Assembly: GCF_000090795.2 (NCBI RefSeq)
Contig: NW_003546479.1
Location: 13,811-77,810 of the forward strand
DNA from: Amphimedon queenslandica
Taxonomy: Eukaryota > Porifera > Demospongiae > Haplosclerida > Niphatidae
Direction: 5' to 3'
Length of the DNA: 64,000 nucleotides
How positions within the stretch are numbered: position 1 is the first letter of the stretch; every line of letters begins with the position of its first letter. The notes under the pieces were generated by a model. The model was given only the letters and a program-made list of their open reading frames with translations, ran no database searches and was not told the origin of the DNA. This document shows, one piece after another, positions 37,607 through 48,617 of this stretch. A program made the translations under genes and the position numbers.

Positions 37607-39302
37607 ATGCATGCTATCTGTGTCATGTTCCTTCTACTGTTGATAAAACTGCATCATTCATTAGGAAGAGAATGTAAGAATCATATTCTGCAATGAAATG
37701 CCTAATTTTAACGTCTCCTTCTCTGCAGGTGTGATTGAAGGCATCCCAGGAGTATCAGCTTCAGATGACAGCAACATCCACACAATCCTTGTCCCCTCTG
37801 GTGAGACTAGCATCACACTGGAGCTCACCTGCAAATGTTCACTGTATGTTCCCCAGTGGCATATTCAAGCTCTAGAGGAGGAGAGCAGTCAGTTCTTTAC
37901 TCATCCCATCCATTGCATCAATGGTACAAGGCCTTGCAGTCATACCTACATCCCTCGGAACAAGAAATCCCAGGGCCTCTTTGTGTATCTGAGAAATAAC
38001 TTTACCATCACAGAGAGTACAGCACTGATGTGCTTCTCAAATATTGACAGGGATGCTCTGATTGTATCTTTCTCTAATGGTAAGGATCAAAGCTCCACAA
38101 ACGCATGCACAGACAGACAGACAGACAGTCTAAACAGATGTACATGTATTTACTCCATGTTGTGAAAGTGTCCAGGTGCATGTATCAGCTGACCTGACCT
38201 CAATTTAATTTTAAAAAACCTAATTTTAATTTTTTATCTCTATCTTCTCCCCATTCACTACAGATGATGAAGGAAGCTCCACTGTCATTCAGTCAGTACT
38301 GACTACAACAGTAACAGAAACAAAGACAATAACAAGGAGCTTAACAGCAACAAGTACAATCATACGGACTGGTACCACCAGCATGTGTAGCAGCAGCAAT
38401 AACAAACCAATTAGAGCCACCTCTCAAGATAATACTCCCAGCACATCAATTACTGGAGCCAGTTCTCAAGCTAATACAATCGATGCAACTAATAGTGCAG
38501 CAGTAACTCAAACGCCAATTATAGGAGGTAATATTTAAAATAGGGTTTAGTAGTGCATATGATAATTTTGTATCTCTTTCTCTTCTATTGCAGGTACTAA
38601 AGGTATTATGGAATCAGTAGGTGGTCCTACATCAGTAGTGTTAATAGTGCTAGTGTTGATGCTAATAGTAATAATCATCGGGCTCTGTGGTGTGATAATA
38701 TGTATGAAGACAAGAAATAAACAAGTAAGAGAATGACACAACCACCAACATCGTATTAATGATATTAACAATGCCACAATGGGCGGCTACACAAACTGTA
38801 TTCTCACAAGAGCATACCAATGTCATGAGGCATTAGGAGCAAAGAGAGCTGTAGGAGCATGAGCTATTTGGGAGGGAGAGTATCGTATTTTATCATTTTC
38901 ATCGAAACGGTGTTCTAATGCCAATAGAAGCCTCATGATAATTAAATATGACATTCTTATCCCACTTTTATCCTTTTATCCTAATTGTAGAGAGAGACCG
39001 TGGTACAAGAGATATCAAGTGAATCCAATTCAGCTGATTCCAACAGACTCAGTGACATACCACTGCTCTGGCGTAACTCAAACGCATCCGAGATCGGTGA
39101 ACTAGCCGCTACTCACATGCCACGATCATTCTCAACTCCGCTGAAAAGTTTATCGACTAGTTATAATACTAATACTAACAACAATAAGGATGACTTTAGG
39201 ATTGCTATGCATTATATGACGGACACCAGTAGCCCAGCTAATCAACCAGTCAGTGGAGATGATGATGAAATATTTCCAAACCCTGACGCTGAGAATATAT
39301 GA
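37607..39302 (+). CDS. R11: Ig-like CxC/QW receptor, paralogue of R10
   Basis: Five exons: 37607-37673, 37729-38079, 38264-38527, 38594-38724, 38991-39302, giving 374 aa. Signal peptide 1-20. Ig-like domain 23-139 (LTCKCSLYVPQWHI, CINGTRPCSHT, ALMCFSNI). Stalk 140-227. Transmembrane about 240-264, ending CMKTRNKQ exactly as in R10. The last exon encodes a 103-aa tail unrelated in sequence to that of R10, acidic at its end and without obvious tyrosine motifs. The ectodomain and transmembrane exons are clear duplicates of R10, while the tails have diverged or been exchanged. Confidence 0.85.
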
Positions 39303-39917
39303 AGAGCTGTCTCTTTTGAACTTCAATAATTCACTCATTACTAATATCTTCAAATAACTCTGAATTCCTCACATAATAATATCACTCTAAAGCTCCAACA
39401 GACTCAATGCTCAATATTAAATGTTATTATTATTATTATAATGTTGTAATTATCATCTTTCGTTGTTTTTAATAACATATATGTATTCACTTGTGTATAG
39501 CATAATGATATTTTTTAAAAGTTAACATCCAAAACAAACTGAATAATATGAACCACACACACACACACACACTGTCCATTAAGAGGACAAGCTCCTATTG
39601 ACTCTGTGACAACATGAATAAGAACTGAGAACTGCTAATAGAAGCATTGAGAATTTCACAAAAACAATAACAATACACCAATTAACAGAGAGAGAGAGGG
39701 GGAAAAGGGTCAAGGGAAAAGAGAAGGGAGCAACAATAAGAAGAGGAAAATAAAATAAACAGTTCATATCAAGAAGGACAATAAGAAATAAAAATTTGTA
39801 TTTCATTATAATACAAGGAAGAGAGAGCAGCCTACATGTACATGATGAAAGTGCTAAGTAACATTACAGAAGTATAAGTTTAAGTAACATTACATATAAG
39901 TATAATTAGTGTTAGCT
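39303..39917. other. R11/karyogamy gene convergent spacer
   Basis: 3' flanks of two converging genes, with short AT and CA microsatellites. No gene seen. Confidence 0.6.
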
Positions 39918-42900
39918 TTATATACGTCTAGGTGTGCTTCTCCTGGGCCGTAGGTCATAACGAGTCACAGGAGAAGAGAAAGAGCTAAACTGGTCATTGT
40001 TTATACCACTGTCATCATGAGACTAGAGAGAGGGAGAGAGAGGGAGAGGGAGGGAGAGAGAGACAGAGAGAGGGAGAGGAGACAGAGAGAGGGAAGGAGA
40101 GGCGTAGGAGAGTGAGAGAGAGAGAGTGACTATGGAGTCAAAAAGATTAGGAGAAGAGGGACACACACATTCGGGTACACATACATAGCATACTCTTAGA
40201 TTGTCATAACATATAATTCTAAGAACACATACCCACATACCCACAGAGAGGATTAAACACAAGCTATGATAGTATAGAAGATTGTTGTTATTGCCAAATG
40301 TGCATTCCGGAGGAAAGAGAGGAGAGGGAGGAAGTAAAGGATGATCAGCTAATCAAGAGCATGTGTACATGAAAAGAATGAGGAGTATGTCAAGAAGCAA
40401 CAGAGCGTAGGAAATAGGAGGGATACAATGTATGTCCAATTGGAACAAATTAAGAGGAACAAGCACAACAAGGGAAATGCTCCAAGTAAAAGACCACACA
40501 ATCAGAACAGAAGGAGAATATAAGCATACATGTACTATAGACGGCAACAAGATGCAAATATAAAAGTGACATTTTTGCTTGACACATATGTATCCTAGCA
40601 GCATCGTATCATATATATGCACTGTTGCGAAACATCATTAGCATTATTCCCCAAAACAACTCTATGAGAAGATATTCAGAACTATCCTCGTCCTACGCAT
40701 AGCTTACCTAACCTACGATCAGAAATCCACCACCCATAACACACGTATACCATTATTCCCCAAAACAACTCTATGCAAAGATATTTCAGAACTATCCTTG
40801 TCCTACGCATAGCTTACCTAACCTACGATCAGAAATCCACCACCCATAACACACGTATACCATTATTCCCCAAAACAACTCTATGCAAAGATATTCAGAA
40901 CTATCTTCGTCCTACGCATAGCTTACCTAACCTACGATCAGAAATCCACTACCCGTAACACACGTATAACAATGGAATGATAATTCCCTGATTTGCTTAC
41001 CGAGTTCACTCGTTGCTCTTGATGAATTTCAATAGCTCCCAGTCTGTTTCTCCTGTGAGGAGTGATATTATACTGAGGAGCATGGGATAATGGAGGTCTG
41101 GGCAACAAAGAATGTTGTAACAATGATGAGGATGACTAATTATTAAAGAGAGAGAGAAGAGGGGGAGGAAATAAAATAGTATGAAAAACCACAAAATTAG
41201 GTTGCTGTTTTTCACAAGTAGTGATTAAAAACAAGTTATAAGGAAATGATAACTGAAATAAGTTGAATAGCTCTTTATTATCAAAGGGATCACTCATGTA
41301 TTAAACCATACTTGTGCATACTATCAAAAGTGGTAATTAATTATTAATAAATACCTCATCGTCTGTTTCTGCTTCTTCTTCAATTGTGTCTATTCGTCCA
41401 TCAGGTTGATAGGTAGCATCATCATCAATGGACTCCAATGTCACAGCAGTATCGTACATACCTTTCTTTATGTATATGCTGCTCACTATTAATATAAAAA
41501 TAATAATAATAATAATAGTGTATGTGTACATAGTCTACAGCATTATATAGAGCATTATGTCTATCAATTTTAGAATTTAGCCATAGTCATTATTAGGCTC
41601 CACCCACTAGTTACTAATACTTAATAACTCACAAAAGTCCAATAATTGAGTCCCACTCTTTATTTGTTTGTATTCGTCATGAGCCACTGGATCATTGGGA
41701 TAGAAAGAAGACAATGGGACTCCAGGAGGAGGAGGAGGAGAGAGAGGAGGGACTACTCCATCAAAATCAATTCGCTCATAAGAATCAATCTATAAACAGA
41801 GAGAGAGAGACAGACAGACAGACAGAGAGAGAGACAGACAGACAGAGAGAGAATGCACATCAAAGAATACCAATATGTACACATAATCAAACTACATCAC
41901 TCTAACAAATTAAAGTTCTTGGATTCAGAGGACAAATTGTGATCAATTTTACTATAAAGCAGCCAATTGTGTTAGCCTAAGGTATATAAGTACATTTACA
42001 CATACATGTACATGTACATGTAATCACAATTACATGCAAGGATGAACTTTATGTCATCATGATCTTATGATACAAATGTAAGCCGTTTTGTTTGCATTCA
42101 AAAATGAGAAATATGTGGAGTGACATCAAACTAAACATGCAGTACTACGACGAAACCCATTAACATCAGAGGTGACGGCACTCTCATTGTCAATTCTTAA
42201 ACTGACCTGGTTCTGAGCCTCATTATCCTTTAGCAGGTGCAAATGATCTTGTATGTCCTTTAATAGTTTCAGTTGCTTTGACTGCATGTCAGAATGAACC
42301 AGATAGCACCATAAATAGACAGCTGGAAGTATTAAAATGATAACTGAAGATCTTGAATACCATAAGAATGTATGTAAATAAGGCTAAAGAGAAAGAGAGG
42401 AGGAGGAGGAGGAGGAGGAGAGAGAGAGAATTATGAAGTACTGTACTCTAAGTCCATGATATTTTGCCAAAAATGGCTCTAGAGGAGAAAATTTTCCATT
42501 TTATATTTCTTTCTGATACATATACACAAGAGTATATAATAGGGAAAGAGAGTATCCAACTGCCCTATAAGGCTGGTGATATGTCTGTGTAAAGTTTACT
42601 TGCACCTATGCTTGCACTCTATTTAGCACTTCCTTTGAATTGTTACAAAATGCTAGTTTCAATCTAGAACCAAGTATGAGACAAAGTAAGAATCATTTAG
42701 GGAGTGTCATTAAAAACCTTGTCACTCCCAAAATAAGAAAATGGCGTCATTACTGCTTGAGGATGATGTAGAAGAGGTGCCTGAAAATCCTGATCATGAA
42801 TCTTTTGTTTATAATAGGAAGAATTTTAATGATAGTATGTCAACATCTAAACAAATGATCAAAAGAAAGCGTGGAAGAAGAAAGGAAAATGGCCTTGCTC

Positions 42901-45186
42901 CAGCCCAAACAAGTCAGCCTAGTAACCAGTCTGCCAAAAGGTGCAAAAGTCATGTGACTGATAATTCAACACGTAAAATAGGCTCTGTTGTCTTTCTGAC
43001 ACTCTTGAGATTGAAACGAATGACTTTCACTGCTTCCTCATACTCAGCTGGGTCAATTCCAGGACAAAACTTAAACAGAAGTGAGTCAGTTGCATACTTT
43101 TTACACAAAACTGTCACCTCCTCCTTGGCATTTTCTGGAACTAGAGCACCTTTCTCAAAGTCTCTAAGAACAACCTGAACAACATATTGACAATTTGCTT
43201 TGATAACAATCCTGACCCGGCTTGTTAGCCCTAGTGGAGGGTGGTTAAACAACTTCCGATGAGATAACACCAAGCACTGCTCGTCTTCATATACACACTT
43301 CTCTGTAACAAACCCTTTAAAATGACTCTGAGCATTATATAAGTCGTCCATAAGAGACATTTCTCCATTGACAACAGCAACAGGACCTCGAACAGGACAA
43401 GCGGCCATTTTATTATGTTAACTATCACGTGATCTAAGTGATGTCATTATTATTATTATTAAAATTAACTTTCAAAAAATTCATTCCTAGTCTTAGCAAG
43501 CTATTTACACGTAAGGAGCTAACGGTAATAAACGAGAATATTCGTAAAAATACTAAGAAACTTTACGCAGACATATTACCAGCCTTATAGGGCAGTTGGA
43601 TACTCTCTTTCCCTATTATATACTCTTGATATACATGAGCTGATTCCAATCAAATTTATTTTTTACAAATTTTTAAAGTTGCTCAGAAATCAGGCTAAAG
43701 TCCCTGTACTATAGTACAGGGCCAATGACCAAATTTCATCAAAAATGGCTATGAGAGAATTCTTCATTTTTATAATTTTTTTCTGATGCATATACATGTT
43801 TTTATGTTACGTAGAAAGTTTGAGTCAATTCCAATCAAATTTAGATTCTTTATGAATTTTTTTGTCAATAATTTTCCATTGTGCCATTGACCCATATCTG
43901 CTACATGTAAATGGTATGGAAACTAACAATTTCCAATAAAATAAATAAAACACTAATGATCAGTAATGCAAAGGCATTGATGCGTGTACATACCAAATCC
44001 AATTATATTTTTGTAAACAAATAAACTCGTACATGTAACACAGTAAAAGCAAACTTGTATTCAAGTATCTCCTACTACATACATGTGCACATGTACATAA
44101 AAAAGACATTTATCATTAATTATAATTAATGGGGGCAGTTACAAATAAACACATTTGCATAATAATTGCACCGTAGCCTAGCTACTTAAATATACTAAAA
44201 TATACAGAGATATAGACTACTTAAAGTATACAGAAGTATACAGGGTTATACTAACTTACCATCATTTGTGGTGACTGTAGTCCAAATAACCAAATAAAAA
44301 TTTGTCTGATTCCACTTTCAAGAATGAAGTAAAAAAATAAAGTGACATATAACCATAAACGAGAGTATCCAAATTGAGGGAGGAGAGTTAAAACAATCAG
44401 GGTTAAAAAGAAAAATAAAATAGTTCCAAAATACGTGACTTCTCCTAGTATGCTCGTTAAAAACCACTGGATCCCATCGAATCCTTTATTCAAGTTGCTA
44501 AAAATAGAGTCGAGCAGCAATTTCTGTTTCTCCGCTTTCTCTATCATCTCTTCAAAATAATTGCTAAATCTAGTATGGCCGGCCTGTATAGAGGAGGCTA
44601 TCTTCTGCTCGTGTGACAATATGTCTCTCTGGTTTGAGAGGGAGGTCGATTGAAGGGTTTCCATTTTCTTATGATACTCGAGACTTTCCTCTAACTTGCT
44701 GACGACTTCCGTCGAGGTTTTGCCCAAATCGTTGATAGTTCTCTCCGTTCTCTCCCTCCAAAGCGTGCTCTGAAGGTAGAAGCACATGTGAGACGAGTGG
44801 GTGAAGAATTCGGTGTATGTTTGGAATGCAAAGTTGTCCATGACGTTAGGAGACGTGCAGTCTCTTATGCTCTGCCCACCAATACAAGGGTATGTCCTCC
44901 TTCCTGACCTCTCTAAGTGACAGTTGGCAAACGAGAGAGCTAGTCGACTCTGCGAGGTGTCTGATAGGTTCTTACAGCTCGTCTCAAGGGACACCAGGGC
45001 TTCTTTCCAACAAGTACTGTGTTGGGCCTCACGACGAATCTGCTCGACTTTCTCTTCTCCTATTTTTCCCCAGGTGTTGGATGGATTTTCTTCGTATACT
45101 GGGACGTTTTCTTTATCAGCCATTAAAGGAGATGCCATGAGGAGAAGAAGGAGAGATTTATAAACAATATGCATGAATGCTGCCAT
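39918..45186 (-). CDS. Brambleberry/KAR5/GEX1-type nuclear-envelope fusion protein
   Basis: Six exons: 45186-44260, 42383-42207, 41789-41633, 41485-41355, 41135-41001, 40022-39918, giving 543 aa. The family (yeast Kar5, plant GEX1, fish Brambleberry) acts in fusion of nuclear envelopes during karyogamy. Seen here: signal peptide 1-23, a Cys domain with Cys 59, 71, 89, 101, 110 and 135 in the family-like pattern CW...SC...NC..ERSGRRTYPC...DC...MCFYL, helical coiled-coil-like 145-240, three hydrophobic segments (about 251-270, 276-301, 320-339), then a tail with a proline-rich stretch and a basic end (LRPRRSTPRR). An in-frame upstream ATG at 45288 would add 34 aa; the ATG at 45186 is preferred because it opens the signal peptide. 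Intron 1 carries a repeat split by a DNA transposon. Family assignment is by recognition of the cysteine pattern, not by a search. Confidence 0.8.
40642..40970 (+). repeat. 109-110 bp tandem array, three copies, in last intron of the karyogamy gene
   Basis: Copies start at 40642, 40751 and 40861. They are almost identical, each with ccccaaaacaactctatg and cctacgcatagcttacctaa. Sequence unrelated to the array at 36.9 kb, although the period is the same. Confidence 0.95.
42741..42960 (+). CDS. Left ORF inside the DNA transposon
   Basis: It opens MASLLLEDDVEEVPENPD, acidic, followed by a basic nuclear-signal-like KRKRGRRKEN. The frame stays open to 43178, but beyond about 42960 it is antisense to the other ORF, so only the first 73 or so residues look meaningful. 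Possibly the 5' exon of a lost transposase gene. Not recognised. Confidence 0.35.
42950..43408 (-). CDS. Right ORF inside the DNA transposon
   Basis: 152 aa starting MAACPVRGPVAVVNGEMSL and including KFCPGIDPAEYEEAVKVIRF near the C-terminus. Composition and length look like a real protein domain rather than chance. I do not recognise a transposase catalytic motif. It may be the N-terminal part of an element-encoded protein whose remainder was lost in an internal deletion. Confidence 0.45.
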   Translation of the reverse strand: MAACPVRGPVAVVNGEMSLMDDLYNAQSHFKGFVTEKCVYEDEQCLVLSHRKLFNHPPLGLTSRVRIVIKANCQYVVQVVLRDFEKGALVPENAKEEVTVLCKKYATDSLLFKFCPGIDPAEYEEAVKVIRFNLKSVRKTTEPILRVELSVT

Positions 45187-45414
45187 TTTTGAATTTAATT
45201 TTAATATTAGTTTATAACTCCGTCTTAGATGCGCATGCGTACTGAGCTCTGCCTCCAAAGCCCGCTTGTCTGTGACACGTGTTTCCACGTGGATTAGCAG
45301 ACAATCTCTGAAAGTAAAAAAGGTATAAAATAAATTATGATAAAGTATAACATTATATGGATAACTATATCACACACTATAAATGTAACACACAACAATA
45401 CAGGGTTCATTGCT

Positions 45415-47392
45415 TTATTTATTAGTACGTGCTGGCAATGTTGGAGGCTGAGCATAAGCAGGGCATGGGTTTAAGTCTGGAACTAGGTCAAGAGCTTGCT
45501 TCTTTGGACTATCATATATCTTAAACTCCTCTCCACTTGCTCCTCCGTTGGTTCCCCCAGTTCCCGTCTCTCCTTTATCAAGTAAGAGCCCTGTTTGTCC
45601 ATAGCTGGGATTGCTGATCCATTCTGAGTTGCCATTAGCTCCATTCCTTGCAATAGGAGGAGGAGGAACAGGAGGAGGCAATTGTCCGTTATCCTTATTT
45701 TGCTTAATTTCATGTTTATTAAGATTAATTTCGCTGTAGATATGAGTTCCTGTATTTACATTTAATGGTCTTTCAATTTCAGTTGACAGTTTATCTACAG
45801 CCCTTTGATTGGCTGTCACTATGCTGTTGCTTCTATCATATATTGGATTGTACGTATTTGGTACGATTGTCTTTTGCAGTCTCAGTAGTAAAACTATAAA
45901 AATATACATTAGAAGAGACTAAAATTGAAATCATTGTTTATTATTATTATTATTATACCTTTCTGTTGTTTGTTTTTCCTGAATAAAATGACAACAGTCA
46001 CAATCAAACAGATGATACCTCCAAGGAACAGAACCACAAGAACAGCCAGGACTATCAGTACAAAATTATTGTTATTTCCTTCGTCCTTAACGCCACCAGT
46101 AGTTATTGTAGGAGAGAGACCATTGGTAACAGTCGAGATTAAATAGGAGGGGGCGATTGTGATGATTCTACTTGTTGTTATATACACTGTCACAAAACTA
46201 ACTGGGTTCATGTGAGTGAAAGTTGTCATGATGGGATTGTGAGATGTTGATAGCATTTGTTTTGATGATGTTATCATGGGGACTATTGAGATCAATGGTA
46301 TTTGATTGATATTGAGAGCGATTGCTGCCTGATTACTAGTAATGCCATACCTTTCGACATCATATGCTCTGACAAGCAAATCCCGATTGCTCTCTTCTGC
46401 ATAGCATCTCCATTCAGTGACCGATTCGTTATAGATAACAGGAGAATTGAAATACATTAATGGTATGTCACTGGTATCATTATCATGGACGAAAATGATG
46501 CAGCCTGTAGCTTGTGAGTTTGCAGCAAAGAGGCATCTTAGGCACTGCTGTCCATCCATTTCTCCTCTTTCCATCATCTGTACATCATAAGTGCCTACAG
46601 AATTGTATTATAGTTTATGCAATGAGAGTTTATACAACTGGATTAAAATTAAAGATGCAATTAGAGGGTGATAGACAAAAAACAGAGACATGAATAACGA
46701 TTTAAAAGAGATAGACATTCATATTTCCTCTATTAGAAATAAAAAAACAGATAACATCCATCTTGAATGTTGAGATAAGATTCTTTGAAAAGCAACACCA
46801 TGTTACACAGGAGTAGCTATGCATGCTAGGAATTAATAAACAGTAGTTAGGGATCATATGCAACAAACAAACCATTATTAATAACAAAGTTGTAGTTCAA
46901 TATAAATACAATATAACAAGGAAGAGTATAATGAATAAACACACATTCAGAGAATTATTTCCAAAACCCAGCAGCTATACACAAAGCATGCATATTACCT
47001 ATAGTACCAATTACTCACAGTTGTATGATAAATGATGCAATGAATGATAGTACTTACTAATGTTAGTGGCATATGGAGACTGTAGTACCCAGCCAGTAGT
47101 GGAGTTGTAGAGTCTTAGTGTAAGGGAATACACCTTATTAGGCAGTGCTGAAAACTCAATCGGTTTGACCTCACTACTATTAATGATTGTCGTGACAGTT
47201 TCAGTTTTAGTACTATCCTCTGTAGGAAAAGCTGTGAGAGTTATATTAGCACTCAGTGGAAAACAACTGATATCAATCTATAGGGAATATCATGCATGCA
47301 TGTGTGGAAAATGATAGCATTAAGTGTTATGTTAGTGAAAAGAAGAACAACCTGAAAGTAATCATGTGTTATTTATGATAGGTAAGTGCTTT

Positions 47393-47460
<68 letters not shown>

Positions 47461-48388
47461 TTGTGCATGTGTGTGTGTGATTGAGTTTAATCAGTAGATA
47501 AGTGCTAATTACTTGTAGCATTGTAGTTACTTCCATTGTAGTAGAATCTGTACCTTTCACAGTGTAATTAATTTGATTAGGTATGGCAACTATAGAGGGG
47601 GAGGGAAGAAAAATGACAAATGTTCCAATTATGATAAATTTCAGTTGACATAGCTTGTATTACCTGTTCTATTGTGGTAAGCAAATGCGGTTTCACCATC
47701 ACCTAGGCTGTTATTGGCAGTCAATCTTATTTCATAGCAGTTCTTATCATCCAGTGAATCAATACTACCATTCATACTAGTGTTAGAATAATGAGTGTCC
47801 ACAGATACTCCTGACACTTGATTAATGATGGAGAGGTGGTAGCCAAGGATTGGTACATTGTCCAGTGTGTTTGGAGCAGCCCAACTTACCAAGAGTGTAG
47901 TGTTGCCCATGAAACTTGCATTCATAATCACAGGTGCTTCAAGATATCCTATTTATGAATTATAGTCATTTCTATTTTACCACTTTCTTTCCCCTTCTCT
48001 CACCTTGTAAAAGGATCAAAGCTGGTTCTGAAGTATTTAAAGCTGAAATATCATTACCACGAGAACAATAAACCATTGAATTATTCAGGTCTGCAGTTAC
48101 ATTGTTTACTCTAAGTTGAGTGCCACTCGTATGGTAATTGTCATCCAAATGATGATTGATTAAATTGTTATTGATCCTCCACACAATCGGGTATGAGCCT
48201 GTACCACTGCAAGTGAATACTACAGTGCTGTTAACAGTAGCATTGACTGATTGTGGACCTTCCTCAATATATGAGACTGAGAGAACATTATGCAAGTATA
48301 AAAATTGTTACTCACAGCACTGACAAGCTTGTATTGCAATCAAGAGAAGAAAAGAAGAAATGATAAGAGAGTCTGCTCGTGCCTCCAT
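45415..48388 (-). CDS. R12: Ig/FN3 receptor with the unrecognised Cys module and long tail
   Basis: Seven exons: 48388-48316, 48276-48004, 47948-47664, 47589-47513, 47277-47058, 46594-45959, 45893-45415, giving 680 aa. Signal peptide 1-24. Ig 25-115, FN3 116-210, split second module 211-309 (phase-0 intron). Cys module about 310-410 beginning STYDVQ and containing CLRCLFAANSQATGC. Ser/Thr stalk, transmembrane about 487-514, tail of about 165 aa. The tail has NPIY (537-540), HIYSEI, a PPPVPPPP SH3-ligand-like stretch and NPSY. It is divergent from R13, with 229 bp between start codons. The stop codon overlaps an AATAAA. A signalling receptor by inference. Confidence 0.85.
47396..47460. repeat. 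(GT)n microsatellite in an R12 intron
   Basis: About 64 bp of perfect GT repeat between the exons at 47277 and 47513. Confidence 0.95.
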
Positions 48389-48617
48389 TGCTTTGAGAAT
48401 ATTTGGAAAAATAACTATGTTAAATTCCAGAGGTACTAATTTTAAAAGAGGAAAGAGGAAGTGGTGTGGTTACGTGGTATTTTATAATTTAGTCTAGAGC
48501 TAGTTTATTAAGTTCATAAGTTGTGTTCATGTGTGGCTGGCCTCGTTCATCATTTTCGAGGTTTGTTTAGCTGCTTTCTTTCTGTGTGGCGTGACTCCTT
48601 CGTATTATTTTGCAATT
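48389..48617. promoter_or_regulatory. Shared divergent promoter region of R12 and R13
   Basis: 229 bp between two outward-facing start codons. Both genes share the same domain plan, suggesting an inverted duplication around a bidirectional promoter. No specific element assigned. Confidence 0.55.

Larger units (their letters stand above)
42527..43628. mobile_element. 1.1-kb DNA transposon with 71-bp inverted ends
   Basis: Terminal inverted repeats 42527-42597 and 43558-43628, 71 bp with two mismatches, starting caagagtatataataggg. The flanking 7-bp direct repeat atataca (42520-42526 and 43629-43635) fits a target-site duplication. It contains a minus-strand ORF (43408-42950, 152 aa) and a converging plus-strand ORF from 42741. 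It is probably a non-autonomous, internally deleted copy of a larger cut-and-paste element. The superfamily is not assigned; a 7-8 bp duplication would fit P- or hAT-like elements. Confidence 0.85.
42465..43870 (+). repeat. 186-bp palindrome-core repeat, array e, split by a transposon
   Basis: Repeat sequence runs 42465-42526, is broken by the element at 42527-43628, and continues 43629-43870. The perfect palindrome lies at 43702-43721. It sits in intron 1 of the karyogamy gene. Confidence 0.85.

Noticed and set aside
42960-43178. C-terminal part of the plus-strand ORF in the DNA transposon
   Set aside because: It is antisense to the 152-aa ORF and probably not coding.
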